Assembly: GCA_031772625.1 (NCBI GenBank) | Contig: CM062805.1 | Location: forward strand, 511,666,102 to 511,730,101 | DNA length: 64,000 nucleotides | Direction: 5' to 3' | Origin: Pinus tabuliformis | Taxonomy: Eukaryota; Streptophyta; Pinopsida; Pinales; Pinaceae | Shown here: in pieces, positions 1 to 12,998 of the stretch | Layout: each line of letters starts with the position of its first letter | Numbering within the stretch: the first letter of the stretch is position 1 | The notes under the pieces: model-generated | Databases searched by the model: none | Seen by the model: only the letters and a program-made list of their open reading frames with translations | Told to the model about the DNA's origin: nothing | Position numbers and translations under genes: made by a program

Positions 1-29
<29 letters not shown>
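1..29. repeat. (AT)n microsatellite
   Basis: Pure AT dinucleotide run at the window edge. It probably continues outside the window. Confidence 0.9.
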
Positions 30-31
<2 letters not shown>

Positions 32-2490
32 GTTAAACTTAACTAGAATATTTCAATTACCATGTTACGAGCGGGCCTACTTCGTTCTTTCATTTCTGGC
101 TCATTCCATATACCATATTCTGTGTCGGTTTGGATCAGCCATTTTTATAAACTTCGCATTAAAAAATAAATAATTAATTGTAAAGTGATATTATTTTATT
201 ATTGTTAAAAAATTAATATATGACTTAGACAAATTACATGTAAAATAAAATGTAACAAGGCTTTTAACTATAGACATGTATTCATCTTTACTATGGAGAT
301 TTTTAATATGTAAATAGGCTTTGTTACAATACCATGCTTTACTAATACCACATGGCCCAAAAAAACGATAAGTCATGTTCATATGGTACAATTTCATATG
401 GATTTTTTTTTAATTGACATACATGCACAATAACAGAAAAATGAAGAGATAGAGAGAGTGTTTATCCCATGGATATATGTTTTCTAATTCTTAGTATGAC
501 TATGGATTATATTTAAAAATATACCAATAACAATGTTTTTTTAATATGGAAAATGTGGACTATAAATAAATATTTCGAGGAGACATGTATTTAAAATATA
601 ATAATAACAAAAAAGATTAATGTTGAGAATGTGGGTCATAAACAAGATAGTTCATTGCACATGTTAAATAAAATATTTCAGTGTCAAACTATATATACAT
701 TATATAAACCAAATCAAAATTAGCAATTTATTATGGTGAACACATTTTTTTACTATGTTTTGGTATTGTTTTAATTTTCTAGCTTAGATGGTGATTGTGC
801 ATATCTCTGCCTTGTGCTCATAGAGATTCATAGACATTTTTAAAAAAACCTTATCTTCAATGCACATTCCATGATCCTCTATCACTTCACATGGGAACTC
901 TCAATAATCTTGTCTAATGTCTTTAGTCGGCATGTGGATTATAGTCATCTCACCATCAATGGTGCTTTGAAGGTGGCATTAAACCAACTCATGGAATAGG
1001 GTCTTATTTGGTTGTCTTCTCGGGCAGGTGATTCTTCAACTACCTTATATGAATTCAATTCTTTGGTGGCATTTCCTTCTTTGTCTACTAGGTGCACCCT
1101 TATGGCCTTATAAATCAATATCTTTCTCTCCAAAATGCCTTATCTTGATGAAGTTCCCTTCAATCTCTCCCTCATTTCTCTTTTCCTCCTTCCATAACTT
1201 TGGTCACTAATCTCACTTTTCCTTATCACCTCCTGTGACTATTTCTTACCCAGCCTGTCTTACCACATTTTCTTGCTCTAACCTCCTTGACACTTCACAA
1301 AAGCTTCAGGCTCTTGGACTTCTTCATTTGGTTTTTACATTCTCTCTTAGTCTTACCTACTTCATTATTTTATCCTTCCTTCTTGTCTTGCCTTGTCAAT
1401 GAGCCAAGGTTAGATGTGGAGCTACCTTTCAAGGGGAAAAAGAGAACTCACACGCACAAGAAATGGATGTCAACTCCACCTAATGTTACAGGTAAAACAC
1501 AAACCTCAAGACATTCAACAGGAAATTAAGCAAGTTGAGTGAGAAATTGCGAGAGAGCATCACTAGTTCACTAACATGGAGATCTTGTCTAACATTTGGG
1601 ATTGGGTAGTTGACATGGGTCATAGGCAGGAAAGTGTAGCCAATACATGTATATTGTAGATATATATATATTGGAATCTCAAACTTCTCTATAATGAGAT
1701 TTTCCAAACGACCAGTTATGGAGGACATCCCAATAGCCTATTTCATTCCCATGGGTTGTAGTCGGTAAAAATGGGATCAATTAATTTAATTGTTTAAATG
1801 TTATTTGGGTAAAAAATAAACATGTAAAATTGACGTTAAATAATTAAATTAAAAAAATGATAAAATAGAAAAACCCATTGTATAGACCCATGGTATTCTA
1901 ATGATATGAAAAAGAGAAATGGAGCTTGCTTTTTGTCATGCATTGGTTATTTTTCTCACGTCAATTTTGGAGAGATATTGGATCTTTTGAGTAAAACCTT
2001 TCAAACCCTCATGAGGATTAGTTGTGGTGGTTAAACATATCCACCCTAGCAAATCAAGATTGGTTTTAGTGGTGAGACACATCCACCCTAACTAGTAAAA
2101 AAGCAGGAATCATCCAGATTCTTTGTAGGTGCTTATATTGAAGGAGAAGATACATTTTGCCAAAGATCATGGGAAATGGAAGGATAATTGATTCATATAG
2201 TTATAACAACTATTATTGTTGTTTAGGTTGAATTCACAGTGGAAGGAAAAATTCTTTTGAGGAAGTTGAATATATTTTATGTGGGTTGAATTCTCTATTT
2301 AAGTAGAGTTAGCTTGAAGAGGCTAATTTTATTATTATAGAGGTTTATTTTAGTAAGGAAGACACAATTCATTGAGGAGACTAAAACTACTTTTGAAGGT
2401 CAATTTTATTATGGAGATGATGTTCATTAAGGAGGTTTCTTTATTTGGATGGGCCACATTCTTTCTCAACAAATTTCATTATCTAATTAG
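30..2490. other. intergenic, no recognisable gene
   Basis: AT-rich sequence with only short open frames. A 62-codon minus-strand frame at 945-1133 has a fairly normal amino-acid mix, but I recognise no family. A short repeated phrase (atatccaccct / acatccaccct) occurs near 2030-2090. I see no RNA gene. Confidence 0.5.
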
Positions 2491-2734
2491 TGCCATTTTC
2501 CATAACAACTCCATTTTCCATATTTAAATAGCCATCTAACATGTAATTTCATGTTGAAGGTTAATAAAAAATGGCTTGAGTTATTATAGCTATTTTGTGA
2601 AATTTGATTTAGTGCTATTTTCCATAACAACTCCATTTTCCATATTTAAATGGCCATCTAACACGTAATTTCATGTTGAAGGTTAATAAAAAATGGCTTG
2701 AGTTATTATAGCTAATTTGGGAAATTTGATTGAG
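2491..2734. repeat. 122-bp tandem duplication
   Basis: Two head-to-tail copies (2491-2612 and 2613-2734) both begin TG(C)CATTTTCCATAACAAC or a one-base variant and run through the same 'aatggcttgagttattatagct' stretch. They differ at only a few positions, so the duplication is fairly recent. No coding frame is supported. Confidence 0.85.
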
Positions 2735-3896
2735 TGAGGGTTTCACCTTTAACTGCATGAAAAATGTTTGAATAAATTCATCTACAAAAATATATCTTCT
2801 TGTTTGCATACAGTGTTTAGAGAAATATTTATATGTAAAGTATTTGTCATAATTCCTAAAAGAGAAATTTAATTTTTTTTGCAAGTTGAGTTAGCATATT
2901 TTGTCAAGGGGCATAACATTATATTTGATAGGGTATTATTTTATAAGAATGATGCTAAATAGTAGATTTTAATAATTTCAATGACATACAACCCACATAG
3001 AAATCTCTGGAAAGAAGAATAACCCTTGTGGAGGCTCATTTGGGAATCTTGCCTAGTATTAGTTGCTCACCTAGTAGTAGCAAAGAACCTATTGTAGTCA
3101 ATAATATAGACTTTGATAACTCCAAATGATCATATTATTTAAGTATATTGTTTTGAATATGTTTTTCATTTTTTAGTTTCACAATTAAAATATGTTCTCC
3201 TAAGCCTGGACTCTATAATTATTTTTCTCGATAGACTAATAAACATTAAAATCTTTTTTAAATAGATGGTTTTTAAACTTTAATTTTTCATTTGGTATGC
3301 TTTCCTAGTGGAAAAATAGTGTAAATTCTTCCTTGTGTTGTAAAATTTGGTTTCAAAATTATAAATTTTATGCTAACAAAAAAAACTTATATATATATAT
3401 ATATTTTGGTGGATTGTTTAAGATGGAGAAGTGTTATTCCTTCTATGCTCAACATGGAGTTGGCATCTGACATATACATTCAAGACCACCATAAAACCAT
3501 GTTATCCACCAATATATCAAATTTCAAAAGGGACCAAATCTCTAGAGGTGCAAACATTTCTTCATGTTTTGCTCTCTACAAGAGATTATGGAGAAAATGA
3601 TTCAATCCCTTTTGGAATTAATAGAATTGGGGTTAAGATAGATCTATGTTGGTTTCATATAACAAAATTACAATGTATCATCAAACTCCTTTCTTTAGTT
3701 ACTTGGAAGTATATCTTTATTATGTCATTCAATAAAACATTTGTTTTAAAAAGATATTTAAATAATTAATTAAAAGACTTAGAAATGGCATCATTGTCTC
3801 TATATTTTGCTAAAAAAATATATGTTAAAGTAAATAATATATTCATACACTCTAAATGTTTAAATATTTTATAGTGTATTTTAATGTATAATTGTC
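2735..3896. other. intergenic, no recognisable gene
   Basis: AT-rich. The overlapping plus-strand frames at 3370-3769 (76 and 112 codons) match no family I know, have no start context and lie beside a TA microsatellite, so I do not call them genes. Confidence 0.5.
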
Positions 3897-3970
3897 AAAG
3901 GATCTTAGATTGAGTGGTTTGGTGAACAATTTGTTTCACTAGCTACCATGAGTTGAAGTCTCCGGAGGGA
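3897..3970 (+). repeat. possible tRNA-derived SINE head
   Basis: A stretch resembling a Pol III A box (TTGAGTGGTTTGG) is followed about 40 bases later by a B-box-like GAGTTGAAGTCTCC, the spacing found in tRNA-derived SINEs. The match is imperfect. No poly-A tail or target duplication was identified. Confidence 0.3.
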
Positions 3971-4195
3971 TGTTCTAGTAAGCATGTTTGTGGCATTTAT
4001 GAAATAGGTGTATGTGGTGTAATAGTGGTAGCCGATCTTTGGAAGTTACCTATTCTCCGTAAATTCATTCAGAATTTTAATATATAATATTATTTAATTA
4101 ATTATAAATATGTAAATTTAATATTTTAAGTATCTATACTTTAAGTAATTTTATTGTTTAATGGCATATTCGTTTTTTAAAAAGTCACATTCCCT

Positions 4196-4320
4196 GAGGA
4201 TGTGGTCCAATGGTTAGGTGGGGAGGTTTGGTCCTCACAGGTCTTGTGGTCTAATCCCGGGAAAGGCTATGTATTCTTGAGATCTCCTCTAGGAATGATT
4301 TCTTAGGTTAAAAAAATATA
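4196..4320 (+). repeat. tRNA-derived SINE-like sequence
   Basis: The segment starts GATGTGGTCCAATGGTTAGG, which fits a Pol III A box. Then comes GGTCTTGTGGTCTAATCCC, close to a B box, ending in CCCGGG. That order and spacing is the head of a tRNA-related plant SINE. The following part runs into an A/T-rich tail. Family and exact ends are unknown. Confidence 0.45.
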
Positions 4321-4329
4321 TATAGATGG

Positions 4330-4450
4330 TAGATTATGTACACCTCCATAGATAGTGTCATAAAGGTGATAAACTATTTTTATCCCATGTTGTTTTCGGA
4401 ATTTCCCAATGCCCAACTTCACCATAAAACTCATGATTTTTTTCTTATTT
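4330..4450 (-). mobile_element. LINE 3'-end fragment
   Basis: Read on the minus strand this encodes HEFYGEVGHWEIPKTTW, the peptide that precedes the C-terminal zinc-knuckle-like region of a plant L1-type LINE ORF2. The same block recurs, diverged, at 63040-63120 inside the longer LINE relic at the right end of the window. Only about 120 bp are recognisable. Confidence 0.55.
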
Positions 4451-6543
4451 TAATAATAACAAATATATCTATTAATATACAGTACCAAATAAAAATATAT
4501 TAATATACTCTAACGAATAATTCATCAACCTTTTTTTTAATAAAAATATTTAATATTATATTAAATATTTCAATTATATAATGAAAACAACGTAACTTTT
4601 AAACGTTCCAACTAACATTTTATACTATAAAAATAATATATCTAATTAAATAATAAATATTTCAAAAAAAATATAATAAACAATATAATTATTTATTCAA
4701 TACTCGTATAACAAGACTTGCAAGTAGCGATAGTTGTTGTTGGGTATGAAATCCTTAACTAGTTATAATTGTGTGTCATTAATCATTTGCACTCCAAAGA
4801 TGCGATCAATCCCTATCTAGTAGAAATAAAATTTTGAACACCCCTAACAACATTAGATGACACTCTCATTATACATTTGCACAAGATTGCAATGACTTTG
4901 TAGAAAGGGATCCAATGAACCCAACAAGCCCATCAATGTCTATGAGTATGCTATCCACGGTCCATTGCAAGTCTTTAAGACAACTATCTTCGATCCAAGA
5001 ACTTATATGATTATATATAGAACTATTTTATATATATTATATGATTATAGATAAAAATGCTTTAACTACAAGAGCAAGGATGGTAATTTTTAATATACAT
5101 TTGTTTAATTTAAATTGATATATATTAAACTTGATTAAACATATCAATAATAATTCCAATTAAATAATACTTTCAAATGAATAAGCTATGTGGATGTTCA
5201 CTACATATAGTAAATGCTAATATACATAATTTTAAACACCAAATTATAGTCTTGTGCATTAAATCACTGCCTTCATCAAACTTGGAACTACGTTGCATAT
5301 TAAAATATTATAAAGCCAAATTATGCCCTTCAATGTGCCAAAATGATAACCATGACATTACACGTGCATGCCCACAAAGGCAAAAAAACCCCACTCGCAT
5401 GCATGGATTACACTTGCATGCCCACCAAAGCCAAGGAAATTAACAAGTGGAATATGTCATTGGATATTCGGTCAGAAAACTCCAAGTGTGTACTCCATGG
5501 TGAAGAAACCTTTAGCTAATGAAGTGGCCTTTAACATAGTAGTGATTGTTGGGGTTTTCAAACCTTCATATACGAAGGTGTACAAGAACATTGTGAGGTG
5601 CACATGAATGTTACATCGGGAAAAAACTGACTAGTCAGCTACCTCTACCTCTAACCCTGTCTCACCCAATACAAAGGAATAGATATGTTTCAAGCATCTG
5701 CCCCTGGAAAAGAATCTTGTTTTACTATTATGTTGCATTTTTTTCATTTCATACCCATATTCATTTATTCTTCTTTTTTCCCTCAAAATCAAGTGGTAAT
5801 CACCTGAGAAGTGGATGCATCTTTCTTCCCATGCCTAAAATGGTAATGTCATCTAGAAAGAGAGTGATAGAAGGAAATGAATATGACCCTCTTATGAAAA
5901 AATCATTGTGCAATATTTGTTTACAAGCCAAATAACCATCTTAATTTTTTGACGGGATATTTTTCCTGCATAGTTTATGTAGTGGTCCTTTAATTAGAAT
6001 TTCTCAAAGATTTTATTTCCCCTTCAAGGATTCTCGAGGCTGTTGTAAGATATAGATCTAGCGCTAGCATTAATACAATCTTTTTTTATGGTAATAACTC
6101 TAGTTGAGGGAAGGTCTAGTCCTGTTTTATGTCCCCGCCTTGGTTCCATCCCTCCCCCACTTCTCTATCCATTATTTGGTTGTACATTAACTTGTCTTAC
6201 TATCCAAGGATGACCTGAATGTGAATTGAAGAAGGCTAGTCCATGCCCTATTGTAGACGCCAAGGATGTCATGCCACAGAGTATGTGCCTTAAGGAAAGT
6301 TCCAAGATCCAGTCATTTACCAAAGGTTATAGCCTATTGTCACCATAGACAGAATGTGGTGCTAAGTGCCAACCAGTGTATAAATTGTCAATCATTCACT
6401 AGCTAGAGTTGGGATTTTCTCATGTGATGCTTGATACTCGATAAAAGATATGAGATCTAAAATACAAGCGTCTTCCCTAAATGTATAAATTTATTCAATG
6501 TGTTGTGGAATGAGGTTTCAGATTAATCTAAATTAACGTAGTT
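4451..6543. other. intergenic, no recognisable gene
   Basis: Very AT-rich to about 5170, then mixed sequence. The phrase 'gcatgcccac(c)aaag' occurs twice near 5367 and 5417, giving a small imperfect duplication. Overlapping plus-strand frames at 5177-5607 and 5717-5935 are unassigned. Nothing else can be supported. Confidence 0.45.
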
Positions 6544-6850
6544 GTTAGCTTTTGAGAATGGCAAAGATGACTTGATGTTGTTCAAGCCAGCCAAAGAGAA
6601 AGAAAAACTTCAAATTAGTTATCAAAACCTCAACGAGGAGGAACAATTGATGTTCTTAGAAATCCAAGTTTTCTCATAAGACAATAGAGGGATAATTCCA
6701 TAAGAATATGAGAGGGGTGTGGCTTAAAATGTAGTAAATGGGTTTCAAACTCTAGAGGATAGATTCCTTTTGAAAGTAGGTTTTGAAAATAATATAGAAA
6801 CACACTCACCTTAGGGATTTTGAAAGAGTTGTTTTTGATACTTCGTCACC
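6544..6850 (+). pseudogene. TIR-NBS-LRR resistance gene fragment (end of NB-ARC)
   Basis: The plus-strand frame contains KLQISYQNLNEEEQLMFLEI followed, after a stop, by GFQTLEDRFLLKV and a degraded equivalent of the MHD region (NNIETHSP). This is the ARC2 stretch of TIR-NBS-LRR immune receptors. The consensus there reads ISYDAL-x-EEEKQ-x-FLDIACFF ... LxxRCLVEV ... MHDHLRDLG, a spelling I associate with conifer TNLs. At least four in-frame stops occur. The TIR, P-loop and LRR parts were not seen, so this is an isolated relic. The family call rests on pattern memory. Confidence 0.45.
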
Positions 6851-9800
6851 TCATCGCCTTTTGCATTATAAGTATATTAAATATATATTGGATAAATTAC
6901 AAAGATATATTGGAGAAATTATATGTAAGTGCTCAATCATAAATATTATAGATTATTTGATAAGAATAAACTTTTAGTTTTGTAATTTTTTTATCTGTTT
7001 CAAAATTGGAAAGTAATAATCATCAGTTATCATAAAATTAGTATTGGCCTTTAATACTGTAATTTTTCTTTTATCATTTTCCAAAAACGAAATTTGATAA
7101 CTATCATTTTCCAAGAACGATCAGGAAAAGAATGTAAGAAATCAAGCAGAAACAACTATTCGGGGGCATTAGAATGGTACTGGATGAAGATAAGGGTACT
7201 AGGTGAAATCGTTGAAAAAAATGTATTGATGCTACTACATGATTTGCAGGTTAGTAAACTGGTAACTACGTACTTGAAGGTTAGAATATTGGTAACTGTG
7301 TTCCTTTTCAATTAACATAATTTCTTTCAAGTTGGGATGTGTGAACTTAAATACAATAGTTTTCGTTTTCTGACGAAAATAAAAAATGGTGTTCTTTATC
7401 TACCTCGCCTGTTGTTGTTGATAATTTGGTTCCCAACTGATTGAAAGCTTATATGTCAATGAAATGTTAAAAGTGTCAAGCTTTTTAAAATGTTAGGGTT
7501 TTTATATGTCATTTTAATTACCTAAATTTAAAATTATCAACCGGAGTTCGTAATCTTTGAGTTCCAAGGCATTACGGTTCAGATGTAAATTGATTATCCT
7601 ATGCTCACATAGTAAGAATTGAAGTATTGAATGACAAAATTATGTTCCTAATTTAGAATAATTACACTAAAGTTTCATGAAGTGAAGACACCTATTATAC
7701 TCTCCAATGTTGAACACATAATTTAAATTGTTGATCTATCTTTGATAACAACATCACTACTTAAAGTTTATTATTAGAAATAAACTTAAAACTAATCATA
7801 AACTAAACTCACAATTCAATTTAAACAATTTGTTCTATTCAAAAATCTACACACAAAAGTAATCCCTAGGGTCAAGCTAGAAATTGAAAAGTAAACTCAA
7901 CACTACTATTAAACTCAAAATCATTCAAACAACTTTCTAATTCAAGAAATCAATTCAAAAATTAACTAAGAAAATATAGAAAATGACACAGAACCTCCTA
8001 ACTGGATAAATCAAGTTCGTAATTATATAAGGAATGAACGAAGAGGCACATTGGTTTCTAATTAGATATTTGAAGTTGCTTGAGAAATAAATGGCATACA
8101 AATCCTACTTAACCTCACAAAAATTGAACTATACTAAACATTAGCTATAGGAACTCCTTACTAAGATTATATATCTGCATATAATTGAGTTATTTCATTT
8201 AGAGAAAATAATTCATTCCAAATAATGTGAGAAACACATTCATAAAAAATCCAATCTAAGTTGAATCCTACTATTTCAAAGCTATCAATATTCGAGATCA
8301 ACATAGAAACTTATAAGTTCAAATAATCCCTATAGAAATTATTTTCAAGCCAACACAATTCAAAACAAGCATCTAACCAGTTATCTCTTAAAAATAACAC
8401 TCAGATCTATGGAAGATTGAAAATATCACTCAATTATAGTCCTAAGTATAGAAATTCTGAAAATTGAAAAAGAGAAACAAATATTTTAACTACAGAGTCA
8501 CTAAAGCTAACAAGCAGACTTCCTACCTCACTAAAACGGATACAAAACTTGGCTAGGGTCTGCGGTGGGCCCTTGCCACGACCTGAGACAAGCTAATTTA
8601 ACTCAATAACTCATAGATTATAAGCACCTGAATCCACGAATATAATAGCTGATATTGATTATATATTAAAGCCTTAGTTAAAACATAAGTCCAGGTGTTC
8701 CAAATTAAAATAAAAACAAAGTTATATAGTGTTTTACAGTCACAATTTCCTTACTATCATTTTACTCCATATGTAACTTCTCACACTAATTTTGGGCCTT
8801 CTTAGAGAGTTTAAGGCTTGAAGATAGTTACAATGAAATGAATCAGAAAAGTAAATGTGTGTGTGATCTAGGTTTAACTGAGTTAAGCCAATTCCAAAGA
8901 TCAGTCATCCATATTGTATCTTCACTAATCCAAGTGTAGCGCTATCTCTAGGTTTGAATAAGTTATCACCACGACCATGAAAAAAAGAAACCAACTTCGA
9001 GATGCTCGACAATTGATTGGTACCAAATGTGGAGTAGAGTACTGAATAGAGTATGTAACTAAGTACTAAATGTCTACCTGATATTTTCTTGAGCTAGATG
9101 TTGGGTCATTGGTGACCAGTCAATGTATGCAAGTTTCCGTCCTTACGTTTAAGAACCCTATCAATAAATCAGTCCTAATGAGGAACCACACTTGTTGGTT
9201 CGAAACGCATCGACAAATGATTTTTGATGTGATCATCATCGAAACCATGTCTCAAAAATCAATCGATAGTGAGTCAAGAAATATAAAATCCTATAACATC
9301 TACTTAGAGTAACCAAAGATATCTAAAACCATTCTTTATTGTGATTCTTACCTCCAATTATAAAATAACGCAATTTAGGTGATATAGAGTGGTTTTCATG
9401 TGTCAAAAAGCGTAAAATAGGGTGGGTTATAGTGGAAATAGTAGAGTAGGGTGTCAAGAGAATACAAAAGGTAGGGCCCAACATCTCCCCATGTCAGAGG
9501 GAATGCATGCGCTCATGTAACTATCCTCCTGAAAATTGACGAGTCATCAAAATTGGGCCACGCCTGTTTTCATATTTCCATCGTGCTAAATAAAACTTCT
9601 AAACCATGATTTTTTATCATTGACTGTCACAGAAACATTCGGGCTCATTGATAAAAACAAATTCGTTTGATGTGCCTTATATGCCCCACCTTCCAACTAA
9701 GAAGCCATTTATTTTCCAGGACTAGTGCATCGTTCTTCAATACTAAAGGTAGATTATGGTCTCTATACATATCATTTTCCTTTTGAACATGGTGAAACAA

Positions 9801-10147
9801 GGTTTCATAGTTTTGAGACCGTTCTCTGAGTTTCATATTTTTCTTCTACAACTTTTTTACTTGCAGTGGAAGTCTTCTTCATTATGAGTAGAGGTGTCCT
9901 CTAGAGGCAGGGTTTGATTTTGCAAACTAATCCCCTTATGGATTGAATTCTTATGAGTCCGCCTTACCATGGTTTTAACTACTTGTTTCCCCACTTCTAG
10001 CTCTATTTCAAACCATTCATTCAGTGGTGAATCATTTCAAAGATCCTAAAAATTGTCAACTGACTCTTCCTGCTCGGACAATTTTTTTTCCATTTTCTGT
10101 GTTTATTCAAGTACCTGAAAGGGGCTTTTCACTTCTATCTCAGGAGA
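6851..10147. other. intergenic, no recognisable gene
   Basis: About 3.3 kb with no gene I can support. A 63-codon minus-strand frame at 9645-9836 is charged and could form a coiled coil, but I recognise no family. The stretch before 10147 gives no LTR or transposase. Confidence 0.4.
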
Positions 10148-10860
10148 CACTACAAGAAAAACTGATATTGGTGAGGGTTGAAAAATGTCACCATAAGTTA
10201 TTGGTGATGGTCAAAAGAGCCTTTGTCACCAAAAACTGAACGTCACCAAAGGTGGCTTCGCCAAAAGTATAGATGTTGTGGTGAAATTTAAGGTTCATCA
10301 CCAATAATGATTTATAATGATGGAATGTGACCATCACCATTTCATATGAACAATGGTGACAGACTTTAGCCCCCATCATCAAAAAAATGAATGTCACCAA
10401 AAGTATAGGTGTTGTGGTGAGATTCAAGGTTCGTGACGAATAATGATTATAATGATGGACAATGACTGTCACCATTTCATCTGAACAAAAATGATTTATC
10501 ATGATGGACGTTTTGTGGTCGTCACTATTGATGCATATATATGGTGAAATTTGTTGACTATCACCATTTCATATTTTGGTGAGGGTCGAAAAATGTCACC
10601 ATAAGCTCATTGGTGACATTCAAGGTTCGTCACGAATAATAATTATAATGACAGATAGTGGCCGTCACCATTTCATATGAACAACTATGATTTATGGTGA
10701 TGGACCTTTCATGGTTGTCACTATTTATGCATATATACAATGGCGTTCATTGACTGTCACCATTTCATAATTTGGTGATGGTCGAAAAATGTCACCATCA
10801 ACTTATCAGAGATGGTCAAAAGAACTTCTTTCACCAAAAACTGATTATCGTCATTCCTTA
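10148..10860 (+). mobile_element. CACTA-type transposon end with subterminal repeats
   Basis: Position 10148 starts CACTACAAGAAAAACTG, the classic terminus of plant CACTA (En/Spm) transposons. The next 700 bp are filled with inverted and direct copies of short GTCACCA / TGGTGA phrases. A phrase of the type GGTGAGGGTCGAAAAATGTC recurs near 10170, 10575 and 10790, roughly every 200-400 bp. Such TNPD/TNPA-type subterminal repeats are typical of these elements. No transposase and no matching right end with the same terminal sequence were found, so this is a truncated end. Confidence 0.6.
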
Positions 10861-10866
10861 CAAATA

Positions 10867-10938
10867 TCGAGGCACAATGGAATCGAACTACCAAACTCCT
10901 GCTTGTAAAGCAGGTGCTCTTCCATTGAGCTAGCACGC
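10867..10938 (-). tRNA. degenerate tRNA-Val(UAC)-like sequence
   Basis: The minus strand shows a good D arm (AGCTCAATGGAAGAGC). It also has a perfect 5-bp anticodon stem CCTGC/GCAGG around the loop TTTACAA (anticodon UAC) and a TTCGATTCC T-loop. The T stem pairs poorly and the acceptor arms (GCGTGCT versus GTGCCTC) do not pair. It is therefore a relic or tRNA-derived repeat head rather than a working gene. Confidence 0.35.
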
Positions 10939-10945
10939 TTTAAAG

Positions 10946-12586
10946 AATTAGACTTTAAAAACTTAGACCTTGAAACTTTATAAATTGTAAATTATACAAC
11001 TTTCAATAAATTTAAAAATTTGTAAAATCTTGACAAATATTTTACTAAACAAGAAAAATAGCACCAAAGTTGTAGGTCCCTACCTAATGGTTATGGAAAT
11101 TATGTAAAGTAGGTGGAGGGGAAAGAGTTACTTATAAGATAATATTTTCAGTTATTAGAAGTGAAAATTTGAAGATATTTATAGCCTATAAATGACTCGT
11201 AATTATCAAACATAAAATCTACAATTACACCAAACATTGATTTCTCACCTTGTGAATCATGTAAATCTATTGTGACGACATCAAAATCTGCCCCTAAAAG
11301 ATTGATTTGCATGCCAAAAAGTAAAAACAAAGAGTACATATGATGAAATTATGAATAATAAGCTACATACTTGAATTCTACTCGCTATGGGGTCTGGAAA
11401 ACTAATTGGGAGTGCTTCTCGTTATTAATTAATTCATGATGTCAAAATACAAAGATCATTAACAAGGATACTAAAATGTAACCACTAAACAGATGTTAAA
11501 ATTGTAAGCACAAAGTTTGGCTAATATTTTTTACACCAACAAAATATCAAAGGGGCGTTCAAACACTTTCAAATCCACACCAAGCACAAATATCCAAAGA
11601 TACAATTGCATGGATACAATGAAAGCACTCTCTACCTCTTAATGATAACTATGTCCTCCCACAAGTACTTCAACTAGCAAAGGGGTGTGAAGATAAAAAC
11701 CTCAAAGAAAAAAGAGCTACATAATACAACTAGAAATTTCACTAAGAGGTGCAAAGGAACACTGATAAGAAGACCGGGGGAATGTGGAAGGAAACAGTTT
11801 GCGTATTATTTTGTGTAAGATTTTGGGGTTATACGAAGCTTTGTAGGTTGAATGATCACGATTAACACATCATAGGCTATTTAGTTGCCATATTTCAACG
11901 GAGAGGGAAGGAAAATCTTTCAGGGATAAGATTAAGAGAACAAAAATCTATCAAGTAAATTTAGTTCATTCTAGTCAAATTAGGCATCTTTATCATTTTT
12001 ACTTGTGTCTTGTACAAGAAAAAAAAAATAGTATTACATCAAGAATTTTTCATGCTTGACCTGTAAAGCTCATACATATTACAAATAATTGAAGAGGTTT
12101 ATAATGATGAGTAATGTTAGATAACACCTCAATACATTGAAAAATTGAGTCCAACTACAAATAATCCAAAAAAGTTCAAGAACAAATAATCATTGAATGA
12201 AGTGTACATAAGCATAGCATCTGGCATAATATCAATGTATAATATAAACATCTACCCACAATATAACTGAGCAAAAAATATCTTGCATATCCTCTAGGCC
12301 ATTCTCCAATTTACTATGATGCTTCCAATGTAATTTCATTTCTGTGTTTGAATTTGAAAATAGAACATGATAGTAAAGATATAAGAAAATTCCATGATCA
12401 ATATTAATGAAAAACTAGTATTATCACCACTATATCTAATATTGTAACACTGATAAAAGGTTAATTACATTCAACTAAACATTTTACAAGTCAATATAAT
12501 GTTAAATAAAATTATGTAATCACTTCAGCAAAGAGAAATGACTCATGGATAATTGTAATGCATCACATGTAATTTGGAATTTGGCC
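10946..12586. other. intergenic, no recognisable gene
   Basis: AT-rich, with short frames only (63 codons at 11148-11339 minus, unassigned). No repeats or RNA genes were noticed. Confidence 0.45.
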
Positions 12587-12683
12587 CTAGTTTTTCTTCT
12601 TGTACTGGTATATGTGTACACAAGCGATGTATACCAACAAGTTCAGAAAGCTAAGGGAAGTTAAAAGCCAAAAGTAGTAGGCT

Positions 12684-12998
12684 AGATGGCCTTCATTGAG
12701 ATTGTCAGGTATCCATCCATGTTTTCCTCCTTTAGTGGTGACAAAAGTGTGTTGGTAATAATTAAGGTGCTCAAATATCTTCCTAATGCTATTGTAAGAA
12801 GAGAAAGATAACTGCACAAGATTTTTTGGCGAATTCCCCAGTATTTCTTAGTTGGTGCTTAGATGGCCTTCATTGAGATTGTCAGGTATCCATCGTTGTT
12901 TTCCTCCTTTAGTGGTCACAAAAGTGATAATGGTAACAATTAAGGTGCTCAAATAGATTCCTAATGCTATTTTAAGAAGAGAAAGAGCATTGCACAAG
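12684..12998 (-). repeat. 177-bp-period duplication inside the NPF pseudogene
   Basis: The stretch starting AGATGGCCTTCATTGAGATT occurs at 12684 and again at 12861, and both copies run to TGCACAAG. Both encode, on the minus strand, the WIPDNLNEGHL segment of the NPF transporter. A 40-bp inverted exon fragment lies between them. Confidence 0.8.
12821..12859 (+). pseudogene. inverted NPF exon fragment
   Basis: These 39 bases read IFWRIPQYFLVGA on the plus strand, while the equivalent IFWKIPQYFLVL of the surrounding pseudogene (about 13060-13100) is on the minus strand. The piece was therefore copied and inverted between the two tandem copies. Confidence 0.7.

Noticed and set aside
3370..3769. 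112-codon plus-strand frame as a gene
   Set aside because: No recognisable domain. Begins beside a TA microsatellite, and composition and length are within chance for AT-rich DNA.
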